DNA from: Marsupella aquatica
Taxonomy: Eukaryota > Marchantiophyta
Direction of reading: 5' to 3'
Assembly (NCBI GenBank): GCA_973895155.1
Contig: OZ316895.1
Location: 5,828,001-5,892,000, forward strand
Length of the DNA: 64,000 nucleotides
Position 1 is the stretch's first letter, and each line of letters starts with the position of its first letter. Shown here piece by piece: positions 12,815-24,249 of the stretch. The position numbers were made by a program, and so were the translations under genes. The notes under the pieces are model-generated. The model saw only the letters and a list, made by a program, of their open reading frames with translations. It was not told the origin of the DNA and made no database searches.

Positions 12815-13140
12815 ACTTTTTCGCGGCCCGTGAGAGTTTCGGACGCTGCCCACTGCCCGTGACAATACCAAGTGGTGAAGTGGTGGGAGTGAGACTTCTG
12901 GCCGCTGCCCGTGATAATTACCAAGACAAGTGATGGACTGAAAATTTCGGCCGCTGCCCACTGCCCGTGATGAGAATGCCTAGAATGAAGTGAGCTTTTC
13001 GGCAGCTGCCCCCTGCCCGAGAGAATGCCCAGAACGGAATGAAACATTCGGCTGCTGCCCGTGAGAAATTTACGATTCGAGTGAAATTCTTCTTTCGCTG
13101 CCCGTTCAGACAAGTGATGGAGGGAGTAAAGTTCTTTGGC
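12815..13140. repeat. GC-rich ~50-bp degenerate tandem array
   Basis: About seven units built on TTTCGGCCGCTGCCCACTG followed by CCCGTGA and a purine-rich tail. Anchors fall near 12818, 12837, 12895, 12946, 12996, 13047 and 13092, mostly 45-58 bp apart. It ends about 460 bp before the start codon of the PsbP-domain gene, so it may lie in that promoter. It differs sharply in composition from its AT-rich surroundings. Confidence 0.7.
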
Positions 13141-13597
13141 TCAAGGATTTGACATTGATCCAGATTTTGCTGCACCAACAAGTGTTTCCCTTTCCACCAG
13201 TAGTGTGGTTCGTGATTGCCATCCGTCTGAGCTGGCGTTGCGATCGACCAACATCATCTCAACTCCACAATCCAGATTAGCTCGGGGATGAGCTCCAACA
13301 ACCGTTTCCCTTCCCACCAGTGATTTTCAATTGCCTTGACTCTACTCCATCCCTCCTCTGTTGATAAGTTTCAGGCTAGCTGGGTCAACAAGAGAGAATT
13401 GGGTCGACGAGGTGAAGCTAGATCGAGAGTGCGTGAGCCTGGAACATCACTCAGGAACCCCACATCAATTCAGATTGGCCCATTTATCAGCAAGGGATCC
13501 CAAACTTCTCGTCACCCTTCAGTGAACGCAGATTCAAAGCTTCCAGAGCTCGTACAAGCACGCCGGGGAAAAGGCAGCTCTTCGGATTGTCGAGGTT
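13141..13597 (+). promoter_or_regulatory. Upstream/leader region of the PsbP-domain gene
   Basis: This is non-repetitive DNA directly before the start codon. A 99-codon frame at 13336-13635 runs into the gene in a different frame and is judged non-coding. Two CCGTTTCCCTTCCCACCAG-like words (near 13183 and 13302) recur. Confidence 0.3.
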
Positions 13598-15654
13598 ATG
13601 GACATGACGACATTGTTGGGAGCAACATGTGCTAGTAGTATACCTTCGGCCAGTTTGGGACCGAAGATATTCTACTCCAGTGGCTCATCAAGGTTTTGCG
13701 GCTCGCCTCCTGGGTTTCCTTTATCTCCATTGACCCCTTCTCCTTTCTGGGGTAGCGGTTGCAGTTGCAGCAACAGCGGCCGGCTGTATGTTCCTACTAC
13801 AGCATCTAATTCATCTTCGACCTCCAGACCAACGTCATTAATCACCACCTCAGCGTCATTGAACTCAGATATGTCGAAGAATGCTACCCCTTCTGTGACA
13901 AGGGAAGCAAGAACTTCTCCTTCAGGGATGAGCGCTGCGGCTTCTGAAGGCGCTGTTGTTGCAGAGGAACCCTCTACTTCCTATCACATCTCGAGAGTGA
14001 CTAGTGCTGACGTCAAGGCTTGGAAAGCTAGAAGAGCTGCAAGGAAGACTACAAGGAGGAGGGCTCTAGCATTTGGTTTGGTACTGGCTGGTCTTACTCA
14101 GCGAGGACCCGCATCGTCAGCTGGAGTAGAACAAGAGCACCAATCGTCTGATTCCCAGGCTAGAGATCTGATTCGATTGTCACAGAGCTCGGTTTCAGAA
14201 GTGCCAGCCCAAACGATAACCCCCGCGAGTGGGGAGCGGTATGGCGAACTTGTGACAGTCTCCACTGGCTCCTCCGACTCTTCAAATACTGGTAAGCGGC
14301 AGGCACCAGATAGATTTAGCTTTCATTTCATGGCCCTCGCAGAAGAACCGAACGAGGGTTTAGACATAGATGAGGGCACCATATCGAATTAGCTTTAAAC
14401 TTTACGGGCACCTGAATTGAGTCATGAATCAATGTCGAACGACGGTTTCTAGCAGTGAAGTGACACGTTTTTGTGCGGAGAATGGTACATATTATCGAGG
14501 GGAGGATTTACTGCTAGGTGTCCCATACGGATGAATAGAATAACATTGAGATCGCCACGGGCCCAGTTTTAAGATACATACTTTTGTCTGACTTCAATCT
14601 TTCGTTGTGTGGCATATAATTGCTCTAAGCAGGAAAGGTTAGAGGATTACCCAGCTGGATGAGAGGAAACTACCATCTTTGCATGGGAGATGGTTTTCAT
14701 GTACAGTTGCCTTCTGATTGGCACATGCATGACACTCAAGGCCGCTTTTATGGCACAGTTTTGAGGTACGCAGCACCGCATTTCATCAAGTGGAGTTTTC
14801 ATTGCTTCGTCGTAAATTTGGAGGGAGTTTACCTTAATCATGTATCTTTCTCTTCGTTCTAAGCATAGATTGCAATATTGGACCTCTGGAAATAGCGAAT
14901 AACCTTATCATTTAAAAGAGTATCTGTTGGCATTTGTGTCCAGGTATGAAGATAAAGCTGACCCGACCACCAATGTCGTAGTTTTAAGAAGCCCTACATC
15001 TGAATCCCGGACAGGTAGCAACCCTGACGACTGGATCAGAGAGCAAGCATACATGCTGAGCGGCGGCACTGCCCCCATCCAATTTCAAACAAGGGACGAG
15101 GGAATGGAAGCTCGCAGGAAATTTGCTGGCGGCAAGGTCGCTATTGCTAAGGTCCTGAATGTGGATAAGCCCAAGTACAAGCAAGGGTTGACTTACTACA
15201 ACTACGAAATTCTCACAAAGCAAGGTAGTCAATGAGCTCTTCGTAGATTGCCCTAAAATTTCTGTAAGTTGTGCTATTAATTAGGATATCAAGTAAGCAG
15301 GTAGGTTGCATAATATGAAATAACGATAGTCTTGCGATATGGAAATGATGTGGTAACTCTGTGGAATGCTTTTTGAAATGTATAATAACCTGACGAGAGC
15401 GGGTTTATAAGTGAATTGTTCACATTTCCAATGCCAAGATAATTTCTATTATGTAATGTGATCTTGTTGGAATTTGAGCAGGAGGGGAGCGTAGAGATGC
15501 TTTGCACGAGCTTGTATCAGCGGTTGTAAACAACGGCAACTTGTACATGTGCCGTGTGCAAACAGGCGAGGGTAGGTGGCAGGAGGATTCGCGGAACATG
15601 GCACAAAGTATTGTTGACTCATTCCAAATTACTGGCTTCAAAATCAATGTTTGA
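13598..15654 (+). CDS. PsbP-domain protein, predicted thylakoid lumen, four exons
   Basis: The model is join(13598..14291, 14633..14765, 14944..15224, 15482..15654), 426 aa. All introns are GT-AG and phases match (1, 2, 1). Residues 1-140 are Ser/Thr/Pro-rich, like a long chloroplast transit region. Residues 145-175 carry a twin-arginine segment, RRRALAFGLVLAGL, ending in ASSA, which is typical of Tat transport into the thylakoid lumen. Residues about 245-426 hold the PsbP fold signatures: GDGFHVQLPSDW, VLRYEDKADPTTNVVV, YYNYEILT and the closing NMAQSIVDSFQI. PsbP-family proteins bind or assist photosystem II, NDH or photosystem I. The subgroup cannot be fixed by eye, so the exact partner is unknown. 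The region between the Tat signal and the domain is unusually long and low in complexity. Confidence 0.88.
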
Positions 15655-16445
15655 AACGGAAAGAATGAAGTCGTATTCATCTATGTGCGCAGCCTCCAAC
15701 CGACAAAATGAAAACCCAGTTGTGTAGCGAGGCGTTGTAGAAGTTACGCAGATTTCGCTGTGTATAGAGACGAAAAATCCACAAAGGCAAGTGACAAAGT
15801 AATAGCTATGTTGCAGAATTGCGTAGATTGGATATGTCGTATCCGACAACTGGGTCTCTTAAAGGCAGGGTAACTTTAGTTTTCCGTCTGTCCGGAGGAA
15901 GAAACGCACAATCATTTGGGTTATAGGGAATTCCAGTAGTGTAGACGATGAAGCACTCGTAGTGTACATATTCACCTCAACAAAATGAGACAAAACGGGA
16001 AGTAGAATGTCGAGACGAGGGATGAGTTTTGGTATGTTGGCTCTGGACATCAGGATAGATTTGGAGCTGACAAATTTAGAAACGTAAGTGTACACAATTT
16101 TTGTGTGAGACAAATTGTCTCTGAGTTTGCATTTCATACTTCTAGTTGAGAACTGTTACCCGTAATGGTTTCTCGACCGGTAAGAGAGGGTGAAGACACA
16201 TTGTCTTCGAAATCCTTGGTTTGTATGGTATTTCAAAATATGGTTGGCAAGGACTTTTACGCACTGAACGCTACGTAACCCCCGTTCCTGCCAGTCAGGA
16301 CCTACGTGCTAGGACAGATTCGATTGAAAGTTAATCGTTCTCATACTCGAGTACTCTCCTACCTTGAGAAAGAAAGCTTGAAATCACGTTCCAATCCACA
16401 GAAGAACAGATCTATACCATGAAGTTGTGAAAGATTTGGACCTCT
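15655..16445. other. Unassigned intergenic DNA (start may be PsbP-gene 3' UTR)
   Basis: The first few hundred bases may be 3' untranslated region. No other gene or repeat is recognised. Confidence 0.35.
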
Positions 16446-16449
16446 TGGG

Positions 16450-16700
16450 ACGGCAGTGCGGGGAAGAGATTGTATGTGAAGTGCACTCAAAACACAAAAT
16501 TACGAATGTCAAATGTGAACTAAGACACCTTGTATCAGCTGGGAAAAGATTGTGTAACGTATCTGTTGAAATATGCTACAAAAAGATCAAATTACGAATG
16601 GCAAATTTGAATCCAGATATTTCGTACCTGCTGGGAAAAGGTTGTGGTCTGTATACCTGCCAAAAGGAAATACGAGAAGATCAAATCTGATGTGGAAGTC
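16450..16700. repeat. ~90-bp tandem repeat, about 2.7 units
   Basis: Units start near 16454, 16540 and 16632. Each begins GGGAARAGATTGTGT, and the first two continue through AAATTACGAATGKCAAAT. The frames they open are repeat-derived. Confidence 0.6.
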
Positions 16701-17919
16701 AGCATCAACACCCAGGTGTGCTTATGCTACCATTATTGGCAATTTTTGCAACAAACTGATTACCATACATACAGGACAGCCTACAGGATCTGTTTTCGTG
16801 TAGTTTATATGTAAGAATATGGCAGCAAATCTCCAGTACATATCATCTGTCTACAACCCTATATTTGTGCAAGTTGATTGGTTGCCAACTAATCTCTAAA
16901 CTCACGATGCATAAAGTTTAGCTTAATTGTCTACCATCTTGGTGCCTGTAGGGGATACGTTTTCCACGGATGTTTTTGCGCTTCAATTAGGACAAATGTC
17001 GGCTTACAGATGGGAGGATTACTGGGGGTGTCGTGTGAATACTACAAGGTTTTGATTCCAGTGAATGTTTCTATAGCGCAAAAATGAGTACTCTCGTTGA
17101 TCCACAAAAGAATTGCTGGGCTGCCCTTTAAGTGAAATTTACTAGATTGTGACGTACACCATAGATACATTTACTTCGGCGACAATTTGAACACACTACA
17201 AAACACTTCGATAACGTCAACAGACTCAATAGTGTGTGATATACGAGCTTGAAATTGTTACTGTCAGCAGCATTTTCGACTCGGAAGGAGACTGGCATTG
17301 AAGAGAAGGGTAGAAAAAAAACGACATTCGTGGACTGTCATCCAGGAATCGTCCACTTACTGATTCCCGTTCGACTCTTATGCTGATGTATTGCTTTACA
17401 AATAGTTGGAATCTCTAAAGCATGATTTAAATTTGATTGAAATCGTACAAATCGAGCAAAGTGTCCAGTTTCGATAAGCAGGTATCTTGGATCAGACTGC
17501 GTGCCATCTCGTACCTGCTGCTCTTCAAATTGTGGCATTGAACTGCACCACGTAATCTACGTCAAATGTGGGTGGTTCCCCTAACTTTGACTTGGAAGAA
17601 GACAAAGTCTGTTTTCTGTCTTCTCATCTCCAGTAAATTGCAGGTTTCAGCGATCTTGTTTTGCTCAATAGATTTCAGAGAATTACATTCCACGATACAA
17701 TGCGTGAGGGCGCCAGATTTCCTTCTGAGATTTCAGATCATCTTCACAAGGAAGTCAATTTGCAATATCGCTGCGAGTTCAAATGCCACTGCTAGGATGG
17801 GAGCAGAGGCGACGGAATCGCCGTTCTTTGTTTGGTAACAAATATCGACTCAGCTACATTCTTGAACATATGATGACAAATTCAATCAGGAGGAGTCAAT
17901 TCCAAACATTATCAAGCTG
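16701..17919. other. Unassigned intergenic DNA
   Basis: No gene was recognised. Open frames of 60-90 codons occur at chance level. Confidence 0.35.
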
Positions 17920-18275
17920 AAGGTAGCTTGCAATGAAACTTATCGCAACCGATCGACATTTATTTGCCCGAACCGCACATGGAATACTTTACCCACCGGC
18001 CCCACTGCTTCGCTTCCAGTATTGGTGATGATTTGCTGCGAGGCGTCGGACCACGCTGGTGGTCCAATCCCGTACCAGCTCCAAAGTATGGCCAGGCTAA
18101 AGACGGCTTGCCGTGAATTTTAGCACAACCGAAAGACACTAATTGAGTAATTTCAGGATTTGCCCGAATCGCACCTACCCACGGGCCCCACCGCGAGCTG
18201 CTTCGCTTCCTATTGCTGATGATTTGCTGCGAGGTGACGGACCAGGCTGATGGTCCAATTCTGTACCAGTCTTCC
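17920..18275. repeat. ~180-bp tandem duplication, two copies
   Basis: Copy 1 (about 17920-18082) and copy 2 (about 18095-18275) share CTTGC.ATGAA, TTGCCCGAAYCGCAC, GCCCCACYGC, CTGCTTCGCTTCC and GATGATTTGCTGCGAGG, then GGTCCAAT.C.GTACCAG. Several indels separate them. Confidence 0.7.
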
Positions 18276-20694
18276 CCAACCCCAATTTCATCACTCAGGC
18301 CATGACAAGAAAACCAGCTGTCGCGAGACGGCTAGCAGCAAATCACCAGCACTACCTGAAACCTCGGGACGGGATTCGACCAGTCAGTCGCGTTTTTAGC
18401 ACAAGGTCGGAAGTAAAAGTAAGATGAGAAATGAGATGAGACCAGGAATTTCGTCAGACTGTCACAAAGCAAGAGTCATGAGAGCAGCGTGCCCAACAGC
18501 CGCTCCTACTCTGCAGCAACTCTGTAGCTCCTCGGTCATGGGCCCGTCCTTGAATGGAGGCCCCCTCACTCAGGTACACGGCAAAGAACGCCGTGCCGGA
18601 CATGGTTGCTCTGTAATATTTTCCTTTCAAGCTATCTCTGAAATTATTGAACGTACAGCTGGATATGCTAGCGCTGGTCTCTCTCCCATGCTGGATGCCA
18701 GTTTCATGAAAGGATATCCGGGGCCGGATTTATAGCTAAGCAGAAGACTGACTCGGTCTTTGAGAACGGGTGCCAAAAACAACAAGACAATGTCTCGCTC
18801 GCCAGACTTTTGCCGGCTATGACTATCGGGACGCAAGCGTTTCGTGAGTCAAAGTCATACGGCAATGGCACTGGAAGTGTTTGGTCGAACGTGGAAACAA
18901 CTGAGATAAAGCCTTTGGTGAGAACCTTCAATTCGGAGGAAGAACGGGGAGAAACTGTCCGCCTCTTCGTTCCGGTGGTCTCTCTGTCCATGTAATTAAC
19001 TCCACTCCTCATCCATTTCGGGGAAAACTCTTCGCCTCGTCTTTCTGATGGTTCCTCGTGCTCCTAAATGCGTGCAGCTTCCGCCCATTGCTAAAACTTA
19101 TTTGTATTTGACTGTTGCATTGCTGCAATCGAAATGCTCACATCTCAGTATTTCTGGTAATCAAGATGGCCTTGTGTTTGGATGGATTTCGTTTCTGAAA
19201 ACGCATTGCTGTACAGTATTCTTGCGATGGACTTCCTTGCTGTCACGTAGAGTTTCTCTAGGTCAAGGTCTGTCATCTTCCGAAAAATGCTGAAATGAAG
19301 GGTCCTGTGCGGTGTGCCATCCTCGACAAGTTCTGTAGTCCTCGCCTTCTTCATGGAAGTCTACCCGTGCCGTCAATTTTCTGTACACCGTGCCGAATGT
19401 TTCCAACAAACTTAGGGTTTAAACGCGGACGATAAAAATTCACCGGACACTTTCAACGATTCGTTATGTGCTCAATCCTTTCATTGAATGCGATACACTC
19501 TTGCCGCAAGTCCCGGTACTTTTTGGAGTTCGAAATATGCGGAAAAGCTACCGTACTCATGTCTGCTGATTCACTCTGCGGCGTTAGAACGATTTGTGAT
19601 GTCACGTAGTAATCAATTTTTCGTATGTATCCAAGAATAGAATTCAGCCATTCAGGGGTTCAATCACTAGTAAGTTGTCCGAGTAATATGTTTACATCGA
19701 ACAGTTTTCTCATTTATGGCTGTATCTGGTTACGGCCGCCCTCTGTCAGTCCCGAATAAGATGATGGAAGCCTGCGACCAGGCTCTGCCAATCCCTCACA
19801 CATCTCGATTTCCTGGGTAGACCTTCTTCATTTCGTGGGGTTTCAAGTGCACTGTTTTCCGCTCTCGCTCTAATGGCCTGGTGTTCAGCAGGCTGACGTT
19901 ACAAAACTTTATATCTTGGCGAGCACTATGAACTGAAGCACTTACCTTACAACGTGCCGGCAAATGTATCAGGCAGAGAGAGAAAGAAGCTATATGAAGG
20001 TGGTCCATGGCTGGTGGAGAGAGCGGGCGCAAGTGAGACGCTTCTCTCAAAGGTAACAACGGGTTGTCGTCTATTTACATCGTGAAGGTCCTTCTCAAGG
20101 AACAAGTCTATCTCAATGACGCTGGAGTGACTTCCTATTTCAATATTGTCTGTTTCTAAAAGATTTTTCTCTGGATGTGTGCAGATATTGAAGGAGAGCA
20201 CGGACAAGAAAATGCTGAGTTAGATGAAATGTTTGAACATAGTGTGTTCATCTCCTCTTGTACCAGGTAACATGATTTTCTGTTTCTGTAGAACTCTGGG
20301 AGGCTTGACTCGAAAGGGGATGTATGCCTGTCCACATCTCTTGGTTTCGTAGCAAATGAAGAAAGGGTTAAAAAAATTAATGGAGTGCATGTCGCAGCGT
20401 GTCAATTTGTTCATGCAAATGAAACTACAGTAGAGCTAGTGAAGCTGGTCTGGCTGGAACTTACTGTCTGGTGTCCGGTGTCCACAGGGCCTCCAAAAGC
20501 TTTGGATGAAGATAAAACAAAATTCCGGGAGGCTGTGGAGATGGTGAGCGTGGCTTCTTGGGCCAGTGTAGTGTCATAGGGTATGAACACAGCGCCCAGT
20601 TTTTGGGCAAAGTGATTGTCGTAGTACTCTGTGGACAAAGAGTCAAAGGTACCACCTCTTCCTCTTCCTCTACCACGAGAGAAAAGTAAAAGAG
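18276..20694. other. Long intergenic/upstream region of the NRAMP gene
   Basis: No coding gene is supported. The last few hundred bases probably contain the promoter and leader of the NRAMP gene. A CTCTTCCTCTTCC-type pyrimidine tract lies near 20656-20672. Intron-split exons of an unknown gene cannot be excluded. Confidence 0.3.
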
Positions 20695-22380
20695 ATGGTG
20701 TCTTCTCCTCCGTCGAAGGGCAATGCAGCCGCAGACAAGGGAGGGGGCAGTCCTCTCTCGCAGATTGGTCCTCGTCGGTCCTCGTCTGCACGAGAGATGG
20801 TCCCTCCTCTATCCTCAGCCACCGAGGGCAACAATATCGCTATGTCACCGGAAGCAGCAATGGAAAAGAGCGGACCCGTTGCCCTGCCGAACGCCTCGGC
20901 GACGGAGATGGTGGCACTGGAAGTAAGCAACGGTTCTCGCCGCGAGACCAATTCCGCCACCTCCGACGCCATAGATCGGGATCCGAACGCGTTAGGAGAA
21001 GAGGATCGCGTCACTGCTCCTCTCCTGCTGGGAGGATGGCGGCAAAAGAATGAACGGCCCTCTCTCCCAGAGGTGAATTCTTCCGTCGGTTGGCCGGTAC
21101 AGACTGCACCATGGTACAAGAAAGTGTTTGCTCTCCTCGGAGTCGGTTTCATGATCAGCGTTGCGTACATGGATCCCGGTAATTGGGCCACTGACTTGCA
21201 GGGTGGATCGACATTTGGTTACACTCTCCTGGTGGTCGTTCTCTTGTCCAATTTCTGTGCCATACTTCTGCAATCTCTGGCCCTCAAACTGGGCGTTGTG
21301 GCTGAGAGGGATTTGGCCCAAGCTTGCAGAGATGCGTACCCAAAGTACGTGGTGTATGTCCTCTGGGTCATCACGGAGGTGGCCATTGCTGCCACAGATA
21401 TGGCCGAAGTCATTGGTTCAGCCACGGCGTTGTACCTTCTCTTCAAACTGCCAATCTGGGCCGGAGTGTTGGTGACGGCTTTTGACACCTTGTTCATTCT
21501 GATGATGGGAATCAGGAGCTTCCGGGTCTTGGAGATTATTGTTGGTGGTCTGGCTTTTCTGATTGCTGGAATTTTTGCTTACGAGCTGGGGGTTGTGAAA
21601 CCGGACTGGGGGCAGGTTGCCAAGGGGCTCATCCCTGACCCCAAGATCATCACAAACAGTAACATGTTGTATAATGCTATCGGAATTTTGGGAGCCACTG
21701 TGATGCCTCACAGCCTCTTCCTCCACTCCAGCATCATCCAGACTAGGGCTTACCCGAGGACAAAGGATGGGAAGAAGGCAATCATCAAGTATGCCCGGTG
21801 GGATTCTAGTTTGTCACTGCTCTTGGCCTTCTTTGTCAACTCTTCCATTCTGATTCTCTCAGCCGCTGCCTTCTACTATGGGCCCAATCCTACGGCATTG
21901 GCAAGCATCACTGATGCATATAAATTGTTGTCTCCTGCTTTGGGGAGCAGTGCTGCCAAAATTTTGTTCGCAGTTGGGTTGTTGGCGAGTGGCCAGAATT
22001 CTACCATAATTGGAACTCTGTCTGGGCAAATTGTGATGGAGGGTTTCCTCCAGATTAAGCTGAAGCCTTGGATCAGAAGGTCGATCACAAGAGGCATTGC
22101 TATCGTCCCGGCTGCAATTGTGGCTGCCATTGGGGGTAACAGCGGTGCTGGCAAGCTCTTGGTGCTGAGTCAGGTCATTCTGTCCCTGGCTCTGTCTTTT
22201 TCTGTCATTCCCTTGGTTCACTTCACTTCCTCTACTGCCAAGATGGGCCCGACTTTCGTGAACGGGATTATCATGAAGATCCTTGCGGTTGTGGTTGCCG
22301 TAATCATTGCTTGTCTCAACATCTACCTCTTGTACTCCAGTATCAAATACAACTCCTTCGGAAGCTCGGGCGGTGTTTAA
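20695..22380 (+). CDS. NRAMP divalent metal transporter, MntH-like, intronless (561 aa)
   Basis: NRAMP proteins are proton-coupled importers of Mn2+, Fe2+ and related metals. The core (residues about 140-550) is polytopic with around 11 TM segments. It carries DPGN at 160-163 in TM1 and ATVMPHS at 334-340 in TM6, the two metal-site motifs; M337 is the soft-metal ligand expected for Mn/Fe transport. The conserved loop GQNSTIIGTLSGQIVMEGFL spans 433-452. Wording around these motifs (DPGNWATDLQGGSTFGY, ILGATVMPHSLFLHSSIIQTR-type run, LLVLSQVILSL) follows bacterial MntH more closely than plant NRAMP1-6 as I know them. The usual TM6 Asn after MPH is Ser340. Residues 1-125 are a hydrophilic Ser/Ala-rich extension ending in VTAPLLL, which could be a sorting signal. 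No intron is present. The start at 20695 gives the full extension; internal Met35 or Met50 are alternatives. Confidence 0.93.
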   Translation: MVSSPPSKGNAAADKGGGSPLSQIGPRRSSSAREMVPPLSSATEGNNIAMSPEAAMEKSGPVALPNASATEMVALEVSNGSRRETNSATSDAIDRDPNALGEEDRVTAPLLLGGWRQKNERPSLPEVNSSVGWPVQTAPWYKKVFALLGVGFMISVAYMDPGNWATDLQGGSTFGYTLLVVVLLSNFCAILLQSLALKLGVVAERDLAQACRDAYPKYVVYVLWVITEVAIAATDMAEVIGSATALYLLFKLPIWAGVLVTAFDTLFILMMGIRSFRVLEIIVGGLAFLIAGIFAYELGVVKPDWGQVAKGLIPDPKIITNSNMLYNAIGILGATVMPHSLFLHSSIIQTRAYPRTKDGKKAIIKYARWDSSLSLLLAFFVNSSILILSAAAFYYGPNPTALASITDAYKLLSPALGSSAAKILFAVGLLASGQNSTIIGTLSGQIVMEGFLQIKLKPWIRRSITRGIAIVPAAIVAAIGGNSGAGKLLVLSQVILSLALSFSVIPLVHFTSSTAKMGPTFVNGIIMKILAVVVAVIIACLNIYLLYSSIKYNSFGSSGGV

Positions 22381-24128
22381 GCTGTTGTCTTACTCATGTT
22401 GACTATTGAGTCTTGCCCCCAAAAAATCCTGAGTACGAGGTTGCGAATTGTATCCAATTATCCTGCTCCTGGATCCGAAGAGGACAAGAATTTATTTGGG
22501 GGAATTGTGGTGACGGGAGAAAGGTGGTGGGAGCTTTTTACATCTGGATGTTCCTGGAGGCTTCCTCGACCTGCTGGTGACTGCAGTTTTACTCCAACGA
22601 ATTTTTAATTGTCCAAGGTGGAGGGTGGAGGGTGGAGGGTGGAAGGTGAAGGGAATCACGACGAGTTAGGAAAAGTCTCAGTTTTGTAGGTGGGCAGAAA
22701 AGGCCCGTGGAGAGGACCAGAGTTGTCGGAAGTGGAGCAGATCCTGGGCGGTGGTGTACGTGATTCTCCAGGTCTTTTTTGGATGAGGATCCCCCGAGAT
22801 ACTCTTTGTGGGTCTGCTTACAAACTCAAAGCGGACTCGAGCTATCGTGCTGCTTCCCGAGTTTGGCATTCAGCCCGATGCAGGATACATGTTTACAACA
22901 ATTGTCCTGCCTATATCCATTGGGCTTCAAGTCACTGCTGTTCTGTTCCTGGGAACCTTCTCAGGTCCCGAGGATAGTGTGATACTCTCCCCCTTCACTC
23001 TGTTTCTCTCTCACACTTCAGAGCGAAGCAAATGTGAGAAACTAGAAGGGTTTCGTGGTTCGCTGATTGATGGTAGTGCACTATTTGTGAGGTGCGTGAA
23101 GAAATAGGTATCTCCTCTGGTATGAGTGAATTATCATAGCCAATGAGTGATCCATTTTGTCACTAGAGACTTTCCTCAAGTTTCTGGCGCAAATTTTGAT
23201 ATGGAACGTGCAAAAGATATTAGCAAGCTCTCGACGTTTCCCTGCAAGAGGTTTTAGGCTCCTTGAAAAAGCTTGGACGCTCTACTTATGGTGTGCATTG
23301 CAAAGGGCATCACTGGATGTTACTCTGTGAAAATTGGAAAACATTGAAGACGAGGCTCAATAAAATCTTAAAAGACTGTAAGGTCCATTTCCTGTTCACC
23401 ATCTGCGTGTAAAATCACTTGGATCGCTTTATGTGGACTTTGGTGCTCACAACTCAATTTACAACGAGCTGAGAAGGCCTTGCAGCTGCTGCGCTGAGCT
23501 TCTGTACACCGTAAGCATTGCATGAATATTTTTTCAATTTGAACGTCCCATGCATGTCGGTGTGCGCTGTGGCTAAAATGAATCAAGCCCAGTACTTGGA
23601 GCTTCATCTCACATTTATAAGGAAGCATGAAACATACACAAGCAAAGGAACACGTAAAATGTGCATGAACCCAAAGCTATAACACCTATTTCCAAGACTC
23701 AGAAGGAAAAAGAAGGAATCATTGAGGGACAGTGGCATCCTACTGGAGCCCCGACTGTTCAATTCCTGACATCGTTGGTCCCAGCATGCAAATGGTGGTC
23801 ACTTCGTTGAGTGGACCCAAAATTTATAGTGTTGTTGTTGGGGACCACCAAAGTGACCTGAAAGGACATGACGCTCTCACTGTAGTGGCAAAAGCAAAGG
23901 AAAATTGCTGTACACTAGGTTACCTAGTGAATAAAGTGGCTAAGCTAGAGGAAGACGATTGTACTGTATGAATTGTGCCCAGGAAGAAGGAACATGTGGT
24001 CTCCACGAAACCTAGCAACTACCATCCTCTGCAATTTCAGAGGTCGGAAAGTCTTGTCAGAGACATCTAAGTTCCTCACAAATTGTAGAGCACTAAGGAG
24101 TCATCTTGGGACCGTTTCTCCTCTTTTC
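22381..24128. other. NRAMP 3' region and unassigned intergenic DNA
   Basis: The first few hundred bases are probably 3' UTR. A short GGTGGAG-type minisatellite lies at about 22613-22653. Several overlapping frames at 22690-23107 and one at 23732-23971 have no domain and no consistent frame preference. Confidence 0.35.
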
Positions 24129-24129
24129 C

Positions 24130-24224
24130 TCCCCTTCATTAGGTTGCTTTGCCTTTGGGATCTTGTCTCCCGGTCCGGAGTCCCCTTCATTAGGTTGCTT
24201 TGCCTTTGGGATCTTGTCTCCCCA
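24130..24224. repeat. Near-exact 43-bp direct repeat, period 51 bp
   Basis: The word TCCCCTTCATTAGGTTGC plus a further 25 bases is repeated at 24130 and 24181 without visible change, implying a recent duplication. Its GGATCTTGTCTCCC end recurs in diverged form near 10670 and 44730. Confidence 0.7.
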
Positions 24225-24249
24225 TTTAGCGGTTTTGCCCTTGGGCACT

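Noticed and set aside
12815-13140. CRISPR-like repeat array
   Set aside because: Units are degenerate, spacing is uneven and the genome is eukaryotic; it is a decayed tandem array.
23732-23971. 79-codon frame with a smooth amino-acid mix
   Set aside because: No domain, no splice partner found and no support from flanking frames; left unassigned.
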